Translations under genes and position numbers: made by a program
Part shown: positions 40,887 to 48,984 of the stretch, piece after piece
Layout: the number at the start of each line of letters is the position of its first letter
Numbering within the stretch: position 1 is the stretch's first letter
Notes under the pieces: model-generated
What the model was told of the DNA's origin: nothing
Seen by the model: only the letters and a program-made list of their open reading frames with translations
The model's database searches: none
Assembly (NCBI RefSeq): GCF_000967965.1
Contig: NZ_LACC01000022.1
Location: forward strand, 124,001-188,000
DNA from: Pseudomonas fluorescens
GTDB taxonomy: Bacteria > Pseudomonadota > Gammaproteobacteria > Pseudomonadales > Pseudomonadaceae
Reading direction: 5' to 3'
DNA: 64,000 bases

Positions 40887-41707
40887 CCGCCGCCACTCAT
40901 CGTTTTACCGCCCCTCATGCTGCCCCGGTGAACGCGCCTCGGCTGAAGGTGGACAAGGTCAGCCTGAGTTACAAGAAACCCGATGGCGGTACCTTTACCG
41001 CGTTGGAGGAAGTGTCGTTCGAGGTGCCGGACCAGCAATTCGCCGTACTGGTCGGACCTTCGGGTTGCGGCAAGTCGAGCCTGCTGTACCTCACCGCCGG
41101 CCTGGCCGAACCGACCTCTGGCGAGATCTACGTCGGCGGCCAGCAGGTGGAAGGCCCCGGTGCGGATCGCGGCATGGTGTTCCAGAGCTACACGCTCTTC
41201 CCGTGGCTGACGGTGCGGCAGAACGTCGAATTCGGCCTCAAGCGGCGCGGTATGCCGGCGGCGCAACGCAAGGACATCGTCGATTACTACGTCAACGAAG
41301 TGGGCCTGAGCGGATTTGCCGACAACTACGCCAAGCAGTTGTCCGGCGGCATGATGCAGCGCGTCGCCATCGCTAGGGCACTGGCCAATGACCCGCAGAT
41401 CCTGTTGATGGACGAACCCTTCGGCGCCCTCGACAGCCAGACGCGCCTGCAAATGCAGCAGTTGTTGCTGCGGGTGTGGGGCAACAGCAAGAAGACGGTG
41501 TTGTTCGTGACTCACGACATCGACGAGGCGATCCTGCTCGGCGACCGGGTCTACGTCATGGGTGCCAGACCGGGGCGAATCAAGCAGATTCTGGATGTGC
41601 CGATCGAACGTCCACGCAACCTGGACATGGTCATGGAGCGCTCGTTCATCGAGATGAAACGCGAGATCTTCGGGCTGCTGCATGATGATCTGGAGGAGGT
41701 GCATTAA
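40874..41707 (+). CDS. ABC importer ATPase (TauB/SsuB family)
   Basis: 277 residues. Walker A GPSGCGKS at 61-68, signature LSGGMMQRVAIARAL, Walker B ILLMDEPFGALD and the His switch VTHDIDEA are all intact. Completes the importer that follows the aminotransferase. Translationally coupled to the permease by the 13-base overlap. A truncated REP (CTGTGGGAGCGGGCTTG, 41725-41742) follows the stop. Confidence 0.93.
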   Translation: MGSVTAATHRFTAPHAAPVNAPRLKVDKVSLSYKKPDGGTFTALEEVSFEVPDQQFAVLVGPSGCGKSSLLYLTAGLAEPTSGEIYVGGQQVEGPGADRGMVFQSYTLFPWLTVRQNVEFGLKRRGMPAAQRKDIVDYYVNEVGLSGFADNYAKQLSGGMMQRVAIARALANDPQILLMDEPFGALDSQTRLQMQQLLLRVWGNSKKTVLFVTHDIDEAILLGDRVYVMGARPGRIKQILDVPIERPRNLDMVMERSFIEMKREIFGLLHDDLEEVH

Positions 41708-41724
41708 GTCAGGTTTGCACAGAC

Positions 41725-41742
41725 CCTGTGGGAGCGGGCTTG
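41725..41742 (+). repeat. Single REP half (GTGGGAGCGGGCTTG)
   Basis: An isolated 18-base REP remnant without an inverted partner, between the convergent ATPase and EEP-family genes. Confidence 0.55.
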
Positions 41743-41751
41743 AGTGAGGTG

Positions 41752-42831
41752 CTACGGCGCAGCCGGCAACAGGAACCGCGCAATCACCGGCAGGTGATCG
41801 GAGATACGCAACGTATCATCCTGCCGCACCATGGCCTCGACCCCTTTGATCCGCGGACTGTAGAACAGGTAGTCGACGGTCCGGTCCGGGCCTTTCAGCC
41901 CGGGATCGTTCGGGTAGTGGGTCAGCCAGCGCTCGCGGTCGATACCACTGGCTTCGTTGTTGCTCGGGATCATCGGGTACTTGTCCCACAGCAGGTGCAA
42001 CGGGCTGTCGGCGGAGTAGGGCGCGCGTTGCGCATCGGACAGGCGTCGATACTGGCCCAGCGGCAACAGGTTGAAATCCCCACCGATCAGCCACGGCGTG
42101 CCACGGCTTTCAAATTTATCGAGGGCCTTGGCCACGGCGTTCACCTGGTTCTGCAAGGTGTTGTCGGCTCGATTGGCGCGGTCCAGATGGGTATTGAGCA
42201 CCGCTATTTGCCCACCGTCACTCAATGGCAAATAACTCACCAGCAAGGCGTCTTTGGGTTTGAATTGGCGGCTGAGCGGATTGCCCGAGGTGATGGGCAG
42301 TTGCAGCCGTTCGGCATGTTCGATCTGGTAACGGCTCAGGGTCGCCAGTTGCCGGCCGACACTGCCGAAGATGTGCGGGTTCGGCACGAAGTCTGCTTTC
42401 CAGTCGAACGCGCTGATGCCACACGGATACAAGTCGGCGAGCCGTTCTTGCAGCAGTTTGAACTGGTGCTGGTAATCGCTGGCCTTGGCGCCGTCGTCCA
42501 GTTCCTGCAACAGCACGATGTCCGGCTGTTCGTCGCGAATCACCCGCGCCACTTCGTCGAGGCTGAAAGCCATGTCTTCCGCTGTGGGGCGTTCGTCGGT
42601 GCCGGCGGCCAGGTCATTCCAGAATACGTAGCGTTTGCCGGCCAGGTACTGGACGTTCCAGGTCATCACCTTCAACGCCTGCCCGGGGACCAGGGAGGGG
42701 GCCTGGGCACTGCAACTGACAGGCAACACTTCTTTGGCATCGGGGTGCCAGGTCAGGCTGTAGATCATCGCGGTGATCAGGCCGATCACGATCAGCAGGC
42801 CCAGCAGGGTGTAGCGCAGTAGACGGGTCAT
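41752..42831 (-). CDS. Membrane-anchored endonuclease/exonuclease/phosphatase (EEP) family protein
   Basis: 359 residues. One N-terminal membrane helix (RYTLLGLLIVIGLITAMIYSLTW) precedes a periplasmic EEP domain: KVMTWNVQYLAGKR, DIVLLQELDDGAK, LLVSYLPLSDGG, IAVLNTHLDRANRADN, WLIGGDFNLLPLGQY, and final RTVDYLFYSP/SDHLPVIARF. These are the metal/catalytic blocks (N, E, H, D-x-N, D-H). Substrate could be a phosphodiester, phospholipid or nucleic acid; I cannot tell. ATG 42831. Confidence 0.85.
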   Translation of the reverse strand: MTRLLRYTLLGLLIVIGLITAMIYSLTWHPDAKEVLPVSCSAQAPSLVPGQALKVMTWNVQYLAGKRYVFWNDLAAGTDERPTAEDMAFSLDEVARVIRDEQPDIVLLQELDDGAKASDYQHQFKLLQERLADLYPCGISAFDWKADFVPNPHIFGSVGRQLATLSRYQIEHAERLQLPITSGNPLSRQFKPKDALLVSYLPLSDGGQIAVLNTHLDRANRADNTLQNQVNAVAKALDKFESRGTPWLIGGDFNLLPLGQYRRLSDAQRAPYSADSPLHLLWDKYPMIPSNNEASGIDRERWLTHYPNDPGLKGPDRTVDYLFYSPRIKGVEAMVRQDDTLRISDHLPVIARFLLPAAP

Positions 42832-42897
42832 GGCTCGGCTTATTAGCGTTACAAAATTGTTCCCGAGCATACCCGAGAGCGATGGTCGCGCCCAAGG

Positions 42898-43572
42898 TCA
42901 GAGCAGTGAGTCATTTTTCTCAGGCAACGGGTTGATCAGCATGAACAGACGGAACAGCACCACGCTGGTAAACAGCTGCAGGAAGCTGTGGGCGCTGTCG
43001 ATCAGCACTGAAACCACCGGGTTCTGAGGTTCCGGGTACACCGCCAGGGTGGCCCCTTTGAGCAGCCACAGTGGCCCCATCACACACAGAATGCACAGCA
43101 GGATGCGCAGGAAGTGACCTTTAGTCATGCGCAGGCTTTCCTTCATGGCCGCCAGCGGCGCCAGGCCGCGCAACACCAGCAGGTATTCGCCAAACGCCAG
43201 GGTCACCATCAGGTAGATACCCGGCAGGAAATACAGCGACAGGCCCAGCAGAATCAACACGGTATTGAGCGCCGTCAGCAAGGCGAAGCGCGGCCAAAGG
43301 CTCGCCGCCATCGCCAGCAGGTCGCGGTTGCGCGGCGACTCGCCCCGGCTGCGGGCGTCGAGAAACAGGATCAGCGCGGCGGTATACAACGGGTACACCA
43401 GCAAACCTACAATCACGCTGATGCCGGGGAAACTGTCCGGCTCCGTGGAGTGGTCGACCACTTGTTGCAACAGTGCCTCAAGCATTATCAGCGGCAGGCA
43501 CAGCTGCGCGATCTGGCCCAGATTGCGCTTGAAGAAATACAGGGAGTCACGCAGAACATCTAACGGATTCAT
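42898..43572 (-). CDS. YciC family inner-membrane protein
   Basis: 224 residues, five to six predicted helices (LCLPLIMLEALLQQVV; FPGISVIVGLLVYPLYTAALILF; FALLTALNTVLILLGLSLYFLPGIYLMVTLAF; ILLCILCVMGPLWLLKGA). The MNPLDVLRDSLYFFKRNLGQI start is typical of YciC/UPF0259. No known activity. It lies just upstream of the EEP gene on the same strand (67-base gap) and diverges from a DUF2076 gene. Confidence 0.82.
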   Translation of the reverse strand: MNPLDVLRDSLYFFKRNLGQIAQLCLPLIMLEALLQQVVDHSTEPDSFPGISVIVGLLVYPLYTAALILFLDARSRGESPRNRDLLAMAASLWPRFALLTALNTVLILLGLSLYFLPGIYLMVTLAFGEYLLVLRGLAPLAAMKESLRMTKGHFLRILLCILCVMGPLWLLKGATLAVYPEPQNPVVSVLIDSAHSFLQLFTSVVLFRLFMLINPLPEKNDSLL

Positions 43573-43660
43573 CAGTTGGTATCGCAGGTTGGAAGCAGTG
43601 GCTCACTTTAACCGATCAAGCGCTCGGGAACGCAAACGTAAACGTTCGGTAAAGGACATT

Positions 43661-43675
43661 GAAACATCTTGTTTC
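43661..43675 (+). promoter_or_regulatory. GAAACA-TCT-TGTTTC dyad between divergent genes
   Basis: A 6-bp perfect inverted repeat with a three-base centre, 76 bases before the DUF2076 start. It may be an operator or a short hairpin; no matching regulator is near. Confidence 0.25.
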
Positions 43676-43750
43676 AGCCTCCATTAAGGTTGAGCACCTT
43701 ATTCTCATTGGATAAAGGCAACGATTTTCCCGGCAATCTACGAGGTCGCC

Positions 43751-44533
43751 ATGAACAGCGAAGAACAAACCCTGATCGATGGACTGTTTTCCCGGCTGCA
43801 ACAGGCCGAAACGGACTCAGCCCCGCGCGACGCCCAGGCAGAGGCGCGGATCAAGGAGCACCTGACGCACCAGCCCGCGGCAGGTTATTTCATGACCCAG
43901 GCGATTCTGGTGCAAGAGGCGGCGATCAAGAGCCTCGATGAACAGAACAGGCAATTGACCCAGCAAGTCCAGCAGTTGCAGGCCGAACTGCAACAGGCCA
44001 AGGCCCAGGCGACCCCGGCTCCTGCGCCGGGTAGTGGTGGCTTTTTGTCGAGCATCTTTGGCGGCAGCTCTCGTGAGCCGCAGCCCGCGCCAACCCAGAG
44101 CGCACCGCCATCGAGCGGTGGCTGGCGTGAGCCGGGACGCTCGTCGTTCGGTGCGCAACCGCCACAGCAGAACTTCGGCGCGCCGCCGCAGAACTTTCCA
44201 CAGCAGGGCTATGCACCCCAGCAACAGGCTCCGGCAGCGGCCGGCAGCAGTTTCCTCGGTGGTGCACTGAAAACCGCCGCCGGCGTGGCGGGTGGCGTAA
44301 TGCTGGCACAAGGCATCAGCAGCCTGTTCCATCACAATCAGCAACCGGAAGTCGTCGAAGTCATCAAGGAAGAGCCCGTCCAGGTCAACGACCAGGGCAA
44401 CAATGGCTGGGGCGATGACCAGCGCATGGCTGGTAACGACTCCTACAGCAACGATCAGGGCGGGTTCAGCGACGCTGATTACAGCGATGACAACTCATCG
44501 TTCTTCGGCGGCGACGACGATTCCTTCGTCTGA
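43751..44533 (+). CDS. DUF2076 family protein
   Basis: 260 residues. N-terminal helical DUF2076 domain (EEQTLIDGLFSRLQQAETDSAPRDAQAEARI) with a coiled-coil (LDEQNRQLTQQVQQLQAELQQAKAQ, about 57-80), then a Pro/Gln/Gly-rich linker, a hydrophobic Gly-rich segment (SFLGGALKTAAGVAGGVMLAQGISSLF) and a highly acidic tail (DADYSDDNSSFFGGDDDSFV). No signal peptide is visible. Function unknown, possibly an envelope or membrane-associated stress protein. Confidence 0.85.
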   Translation: MNSEEQTLIDGLFSRLQQAETDSAPRDAQAEARIKEHLTHQPAAGYFMTQAILVQEAAIKSLDEQNRQLTQQVQQLQAELQQAKAQATPAPAPGSGGFLSSIFGGSSREPQPAPTQSAPPSSGGWREPGRSSFGAQPPQQNFGAPPQNFPQQGYAPQQQAPAAAGSSFLGGALKTAAGVAGGVMLAQGISSLFHHNQQPEVVEVIKEEPVQVNDQGNNGWGDDQRMAGNDSYSNDQGGFSDADYSDDNSSFFGGDDDSFV

Positions 44534-44540
44534 CACGTCA

Positions 44541-44568
44541 GTGGCAAGGGAGCTTGCTCCCTTGCCAC
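44541..44568 (+). terminator. Palindromic terminator candidate (GTGGCAAGGGAGC arms)
   Basis: GTGGCAAGGGAGC, two bases and GCTCCCTTGCCAC: a near-perfect 13-bp stem just after the DUF2076 stop. It is a short relative of the composite repeats. Confidence 0.55.
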
Positions 44569-44657
44569 ATAGCTGATTATTCGCGGAACAATCCTTCGGG
44601 CTGGCATACTGGGCAACTTTTCGGGCCTGGTGCCTGATTCAGCCTTGAGGAAAGCCG

Positions 44658-45137
44658 GTGAAAAAAATCGCAGTGTTCGCCGATGTCCAGAACCTCTACT
44701 ACACCGTGCGTCAGGCCTATGGTTGCCACTTCAACTACGCCGCACTGTGGGCTGACATCAGCAAACAGGGCGAGATCGTCGAAGCCTACGCCTACGCCAT
44801 CGACCGTGGCGACAGCAAACAGCAGCAGTTCCAGCAGATCCTGCGCAACCTCGGTTTCACCGTGAAGCTCAAGCCGTACATCCAGCGCAGCGATGGTTCG
44901 GCCAAGGGCGACTGGGACGTGGGCATTACCCTCGACATCATGGATGCCGCCGACCATGTCGATGAAATCGTCCTGGCCTCCGGCGACGGTGATTTCGACA
45001 TGCTGCTGGAACGCATCATCAGCAAGCACGGGGTGCAAGCGGTGGCCTACGGCGTGCCGGGCCTGACCGCCAACTCGCTGATCCGCGCCGCCAGCCGTTA
45101 CGTGCCGATCGAAGGCGCGTTGCTGCTCAAGAATTGA
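44658..45137 (+). CDS. NYN-domain (LabA/DUF88) predicted ribonuclease
   Basis: 159 residues of a PIN-like NYN domain: IAVFADVQNLYYTVRQAYG near the N-terminus supplies the first acidic residue, then GDWDVGITLDIMDAAD and VLASGDGDFDMLLERIISKHG supply the others, so the metal site looks intact. Such proteins are predicted to cut RNA. The 3' neighbour is a DEDDh exonuclease 22 bases on, in the same orientation, suggesting a linked job in RNA or DNA processing. Start is a GTG at 44658 (AAAGCCGGTG context). Confidence 0.86.
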   Translation: MKKIAVFADVQNLYYTVRQAYGCHFNYAALWADISKQGEIVEAYAYAIDRGDSKQQQFQQILRNLGFTVKLKPYIQRSDGSAKGDWDVGITLDIMDAADHVDEIVLASGDGDFDMLLERIISKHGVQAVAYGVPGLTANSLIRAASRYVPIEGALLLKN

Positions 45138-45159
45138 TTTTTACGGAGTTGAACCAGGT

Positions 45160-45765
45160 TTGGAACGCATAGCAGTCATCGACTTTGAAACCACCGGGAT
45201 CTCCCCGAGCAGCAGCTGCCGGGCCACGGAAATCGCCGTGGTGATCCTTGAACAGGGGCGCATCGTCGAGCGTTACCAAAGCCTGATGAACGCCGGCGTG
45301 CGCGTCCCGGCCTTCATCGAGCAACTCACCGGCATCAGCAACGCCATGCTGCGCACCGCGCCGTCGGCGGAGCAGGTGATGAACGAAGTGAATGAATTCG
45401 TCGGCTGCACCCCGTTGCTCGCGCACAACGCCGCGTTCGACCAGAAGTTCTGGGACTTCGAACTCGGGCGAATCAAACGCACCCGCTTGCAGAACTTTGC
45501 CTGCTCGCTGCTGCTGGCCCGCCGCCTGATGCCCGCCGCGCCGAACCACAAACTCGGCACCCTCACAACCTTCGCCAACCTGCCCCACACCGGCAAGGCC
45601 CACCGGGCCATGGCCGATGCCGAGATGGCGGCCAACCTGACCGCGCACCTGGCTGAAGAGTTGCGCCAGAAGCATGGCTTGCGCGAGCTGTCCCATGACT
45701 TGCTGTGCAAGTTGCAGAAGGTCCCGGCGGCGAAAGTGGGCGAACACCTCAAACGCTATCGCTGA
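45160..45765 (+). CDS. DEDDh 3'-5' exonuclease (DNA polymerase III epsilon-like)
   Basis: 201 residues. Exo I VIDFETTGIS supplies DxE, exo II LLAHNAAFDQKFW the next Asp, and exo III AHRAMADAEMAANL the His-x4-Asp, so all catalytic residues are present. It lacks a polymerase-binding C-terminal domain like DnaQ's and is a stand-alone exonuclease. The TTG start at 45160 has GGAG about ten bases before. Forms a probable operon with the NYN gene. Confidence 0.88.
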   Translation: MERIAVIDFETTGISPSSSCRATEIAVVILEQGRIVERYQSLMNAGVRVPAFIEQLTGISNAMLRTAPSAEQVMNEVNEFVGCTPLLAHNAAFDQKFWDFELGRIKRTRLQNFACSLLLARRLMPAAPNHKLGTLTTFANLPHTGKAHRAMADAEMAANLTAHLAEELRQKHGLRELSHDLLCKLQKVPAAKVGEHLKRYR

Positions 45766-45785
45766 TCCCGCAAACACCGCAAATC

Positions 45786-45879
45786 CCTGTAGGAGCGAGC
45801 CTGCTCGCGATGGCGGAGTGTCAGTCAACACGCCTGTGAATTCTAATCCGCTATCGCGAGCAGGCTCGCTCCTACAGGG
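45786..45879 (+). repeat. REP pair (GTAGGAGCGAGCCTGCTCGC type)
   Basis: CCTGTAGGAGCGAGCCTGCT and its inverted copy, ending 20 bases before the convergent Lrp/AsnC gene. Confidence 0.85.
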
Positions 45880-45898
45880 GGGCTGCTGTGTCCTTGGG

Positions 45899-46351
45899 TT
45901 ACTTGCCATTCCCCTCGATATGCCCCAACGGCACCCGCTTCTCTATCGCACTCGACAACACAATCGACGTCTTGCTGAATCCGAACGTGGCGATCCGGTT
46001 GATCAGGTCCTCCAGCTCCGGCATCGAGCCCACCGCCGCTTGCATGATCACGCACGGGTCACCGGTCACCCGATGGCACTCGGTCAATTGCGGGATTTTG
46101 ATCAGGTCGTCGTAGGCTTTCTGGTTGCCGTGCTGGTTCAGGCGCAGTTCGATCACGCACTGGATCGGCAGGCCGAGCTTGGCCATGTCGACTTTCGCCT
46201 GATAGCCGGTGATCACGCCGCTGGCTTCGAGCTTGGCCACGCGCTCGGCTACGGCCGGGGCAGACAGGTTGACCTTGCGCGCCAGGTCCGCGTAGGACGC
46301 GCGACCGTTTTCCAGCAGGGCGCTGAGCAGCATGCGGTCGTACTTATCCAT
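45899..46351 (-). CDS. Lrp/AsnC family transcriptional regulator
   Basis: 150 residues: winged helix-turn-helix at about 1-50 (YADLARKVNLSAPAVAERVAKLEASGVITGYQ) and RAM domain (CVIELRLNQHGNQKAYDDL; CHRVTGDPCVIMQAAVGSM). Divergent from an EamA-type exporter, the common pairing in which the regulator controls export of an amino acid or metabolite. A large three-part dyad lies in the shared promoter region. Confidence 0.92.
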   Translation of the reverse strand: MDKYDRMLLSALLENGRASYADLARKVNLSAPAVAERVAKLEASGVITGYQAKVDMAKLGLPIQCVIELRLNQHGNQKAYDDLIKIPQLTECHRVTGDPCVIMQAAVGSMPELEDLINRIATFGFSKTSIVLSSAIEKRVPLGHIEGNGK

Positions 46352-46377
46352 CGGGGAAACTCCTGAAAATGGCCGAC

Positions 46378-46420
46378 TTTCGAAAACACGGTTTATAGCG
46401 CTGAACTCCGTGTTTTGAAA
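46378..46420. promoter_or_regulatory. Candidate Lrp/AsnC operator (three-part dyad)
   Basis: AAAACACGG (46383-46391) and CCGTGTTTT (46408-46416) are inverted around AGCGCT (46397-46402); all share one symmetry axis. It lies between the divergent regulator (start 46351) and EamA gene (start 46516), suiting a self- and target-controlling site. Confidence 0.55.
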
Positions 46421-46515
46421 AGTGTACCGGCGCTTTAAACAGGTTTTGTAACTTATTTTCCGGCGCTGGCCTTTCTAGAATAGCCGTTCACTTGTCCTTG
46501 CCTGTGAGCTGCCCC

Positions 46516-47448
46516 ATGTCCGGCCTTCGTCGCTTTCCCTTACCCTTGATCGCTGCCTTCTTCGCCTTGTATGTGATTTGGGGCTCGACCTACCTGGTGA
46601 TACGCATCGGCGTGGAATATTGGCCGCCACTGCTGCTCGCCGGCATCCGCTTCGTCATCGCCGGGACCTTGATGTACGCCTTCCTGCGCTGGCGCGGGGC
46701 GCCAGCGCCGACCTGGACGCAATGGAAAGCAGCCGGAATCATCGGGATTTTGCTGCTGGCGTGCGGCAACGGCGCGGTGAGCGTGGCCGAGCATACGGGC
46801 GTGGCCTCCGGGGTGGCGGCTTTGGCGGTGGCGACTGTGCCGCTGTTTACCTTGCTGTGCGGATATTTCTGGGGCGCGCGCAATACCCGTCTCGAATGGG
46901 CCGGGATTGTGCTCGGCTTGATCGGCATCGCCATGCTCAACCTGGGTTCCAACCTGCAATCGAGCCCGTTGGGCGCGGCGTTGCTGATATTCGCGGCGGC
47001 GACCTGGGCCTTTGGTTCGGTATGGAGCAAGCACCTGCCATTGCCTCAGGGCGCAATGGCCAGCGCTGTGGAAATGCTGGTGGGCGGTGTGGTGTTGCTG
47101 ATTGCCAGCGCAGTCAGCGGTGAGCACCTCGAAAAGGTACCGCCGATTGAAGGCTGGGCCGCTTTGGCGTACCTGACCGTGTTCGGTTCGATCATCGCCT
47201 TCAACGCCTACATGTACCTGTTGAAGCACGTGCGTCCGGCCGCGGCCACCAGTTATGCCTACGTCAACCCGGCGGTGGCGGTGTTGCTGGGGATCGTGTT
47301 CGTCGGCGAAACCATTGGTATCGAAGAAGCCCTGGCGATGGCGGTGATCATCAGCGCCGTGGTGCTGATTGGCCTGCCGCAGTGGCGTCGCACGCCAGAG
47401 CGGCCAGTGGTGGCGACGGCAGTACCGACAGAATCCCGTGTGAATTAG
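46516..47448 (+). CDS. EamA/DMT family exporter (YedA-like)
   Basis: 310 residues with ten predicted helices in two EamA halves (first near 15-140, second near 155-290); the opening AAFFALYVIWGSTYLVIRIGVEYWPP and LLACGNGAVSVAEHTGVASGVAAL are typical. Likely exports amino acids or related metabolites. The ATG at 46516 is preferred to a TTG at 46492 by homology; the ribosome site is weak. Likely controlled by the divergent Lrp/AsnC gene. Confidence 0.88.
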   Translation: MSGLRRFPLPLIAAFFALYVIWGSTYLVIRIGVEYWPPLLLAGIRFVIAGTLMYAFLRWRGAPAPTWTQWKAAGIIGILLLACGNGAVSVAEHTGVASGVAALAVATVPLFTLLCGYFWGARNTRLEWAGIVLGLIGIAMLNLGSNLQSSPLGAALLIFAAATWAFGSVWSKHLPLPQGAMASAVEMLVGGVVLLIASAVSGEHLEKVPPIEGWAALAYLTVFGSIIAFNAYMYLLKHVRPAAATSYAYVNPAVAVLLGIVFVGETIGIEEALAMAVIISAVVLIGLPQWRRTPERPVVATAVPTESRVN

Positions 47449-47526
47449 GGTAAACTGCGCGCCATTGCATCTTGTTTTGCACACTTGTTTTGAAAAACCC
47501 GCGCTGAATTTTCCTACGGTACTCCC

Positions 47527-48867
47527 ATGACTTTCGCCACCCTTGGCCTGATCGAACCCTTGCTGCGCTCCCTCGAGACGCTCGGCTACCAGACTCCGAC
47601 GCCGGTTCAGGCGCAAGCCATTCCGGCGGTGCTGGCCGGTCGCGACCTGATGGCCGCCGCCCAGACCGGCACCGGCAAGACCGCCGGTTTCGCTCTGCCG
47701 CTGTTGCAACTGCTGGCCATGGAAGGGCCGAAAGTCACCGCCAACTCGGTCCGTGCGCTGATCCTGGTGCCGACCCGCGAACTGGCCGAGCAGGTTCACG
47801 AAGCCGTGCGCCAGTACGCCGAAAACCTGCCGCTGCGCACCTACGCGGTATACGGCGGCGTCAGCATCAACCCGCAGATGATGAAGCTGCGCAGCGGTGT
47901 CGACCTGTTGGTGGCGACCCCGGGCCGTTTGCTCGACCTGTTCCGCCAGAACGCGCTGAAGTTCAACCAGCTGCAAACCCTGGTGCTGGACGAAGCCGAC
48001 CGCATGCTCGACCTGGGCTTTTCCGAGGAGCTGGCGAACATTTACCGCGCGCTGCCGAAGAAACGTCAGACGTTGCTGTTCTCCGCGACCTTCTCCGACG
48101 ACATCCGCCTGCTGGCCGGGCAGATGCTCAACGACCCGCTGAGCATTGAAGTCAGCCCGCGCAACGTTGCGGCCAATACGGTCAAGCAATGGATCGTGAC
48201 GGTGGACAAGAAGCGCAAGCCGGAGCTGTTCGTGCACCTGATGCGCAAGGGCAAGTGGAAGCAGGTACTGGTGTTCGCCAAGACCCGCAACGGCGTGGAT
48301 GCGCTGGTGGATAAACTCCAGGGCCTGGGCATCAATGCCGACGGCATCCACGGCGACAAACCCCAGGCGACTCGTCAGCGCGCACTGGACCGCTTCAAGG
48401 CGAGCGAAGTGCAGATTCTGGTCGCTACCGATGTGGCGGCCCGTGGCCTGGATATCGAAGACTTGCCGTTGGTGGTCAACTTCGACTTGCCGATCGTCGC
48501 TGAAGACTACATCCACCGCATCGGTCGTACCGGCCGCGCAGGTTCGACCGGTGAGGCGATTTCCCTGGTGTGTGCTGATGAAGTGAATCTGCTGTCGGCC
48601 ATCGAGATGCTGACCCGCCAGACCTTGAAGCGGCAGAACGAGCCTGACTTTGAGCCTGAGCACCGCGTACCGGACACCGATGCCAGCGGCCAGGTCGTCA
48701 AGAAACCGAAAAAACCGAAGAAGCCCAAGGCTTCCGGTGGCGGTGGTGGTAAACGCAATCTGGGTCGGTGGGTTGATAGCGGAGAGGTTGCGCCGGCGGA
48801 GCCTTCGATCAAGCCTGTGCGCAAGGTGCCGGTGTTCAACACCGGGCCGCGTAAGCGTAAGCCTTGA
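47527..48867 (+). CDS. DEAD-box RNA helicase, RhlE-type
   Basis: 446 residues: Q motif (FATLGLIEPLLRSLETLGYQTPTPVQAQAIP), Walker A AAQTGTGKT at 44-52, LVPTRELAEQ (Ia), VLDEADRMLDLGF (DEAD box), SATFSDD (III), TDVAARGLDIEDLPLVVNFDLP and HRIGRTGRAG (VI). The basic, Lys/Pro/Gly-rich C-terminal tail (KKPKKPKKPKASGGGGGKRN) is a likely RNA-binding extension. Acts in ribosome assembly or RNA turnover. RhlE versus SrmB-like paralogue cannot be settled here. Confidence 0.92.
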   Translation: MTFATLGLIEPLLRSLETLGYQTPTPVQAQAIPAVLAGRDLMAAAQTGTGKTAGFALPLLQLLAMEGPKVTANSVRALILVPTRELAEQVHEAVRQYAENLPLRTYAVYGGVSINPQMMKLRSGVDLLVATPGRLLDLFRQNALKFNQLQTLVLDEADRMLDLGFSEELANIYRALPKKRQTLLFSATFSDDIRLLAGQMLNDPLSIEVSPRNVAANTVKQWIVTVDKKRKPELFVHLMRKGKWKQVLVFAKTRNGVDALVDKLQGLGINADGIHGDKPQATRQRALDRFKASEVQILVATDVAARGLDIEDLPLVVNFDLPIVAEDYIHRIGRTGRAGSTGEAISLVCADEVNLLSAIEMLTRQTLKRQNEPDFEPEHRVPDTDASGQVVKKPKKPKKPKASGGGGGKRNLGRWVDSGEVAPAEPSIKPVRKVPVFNTGPRKRKP

Positions 48868-48891
48868 TTAACTGCGGCGTCTGTTAAGCCG

Positions 48892-48974
48892 CCATCGCGA
48901 GCAGGCTCGCTCCTACAGGGGATTTGTGAACAACGCAGACCCCCTGTAGGAGCGAGCCTGCTCGCGATGGCGGC
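48892..48974 (+). repeat. REP pair (GTAGGAGCGAGCCTGCTCGC type)
   Basis: ATCGCGAGCAGGCTCGCTCC and its inverted copy CCTGTAGGAGCGAGCCTGCT, between the convergent helicase and YhiN-type genes. Confidence 0.85.
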
Positions 48975-48984
48975 ACCTCGGTTT

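Noticed and set aside
46540..48663. 707-residue frame on the minus strand across the EamA and RhlE genes
   Set aside because: Antisense shadow of two clear genes; biased towards His, Arg and Gln with no recognisable domain.
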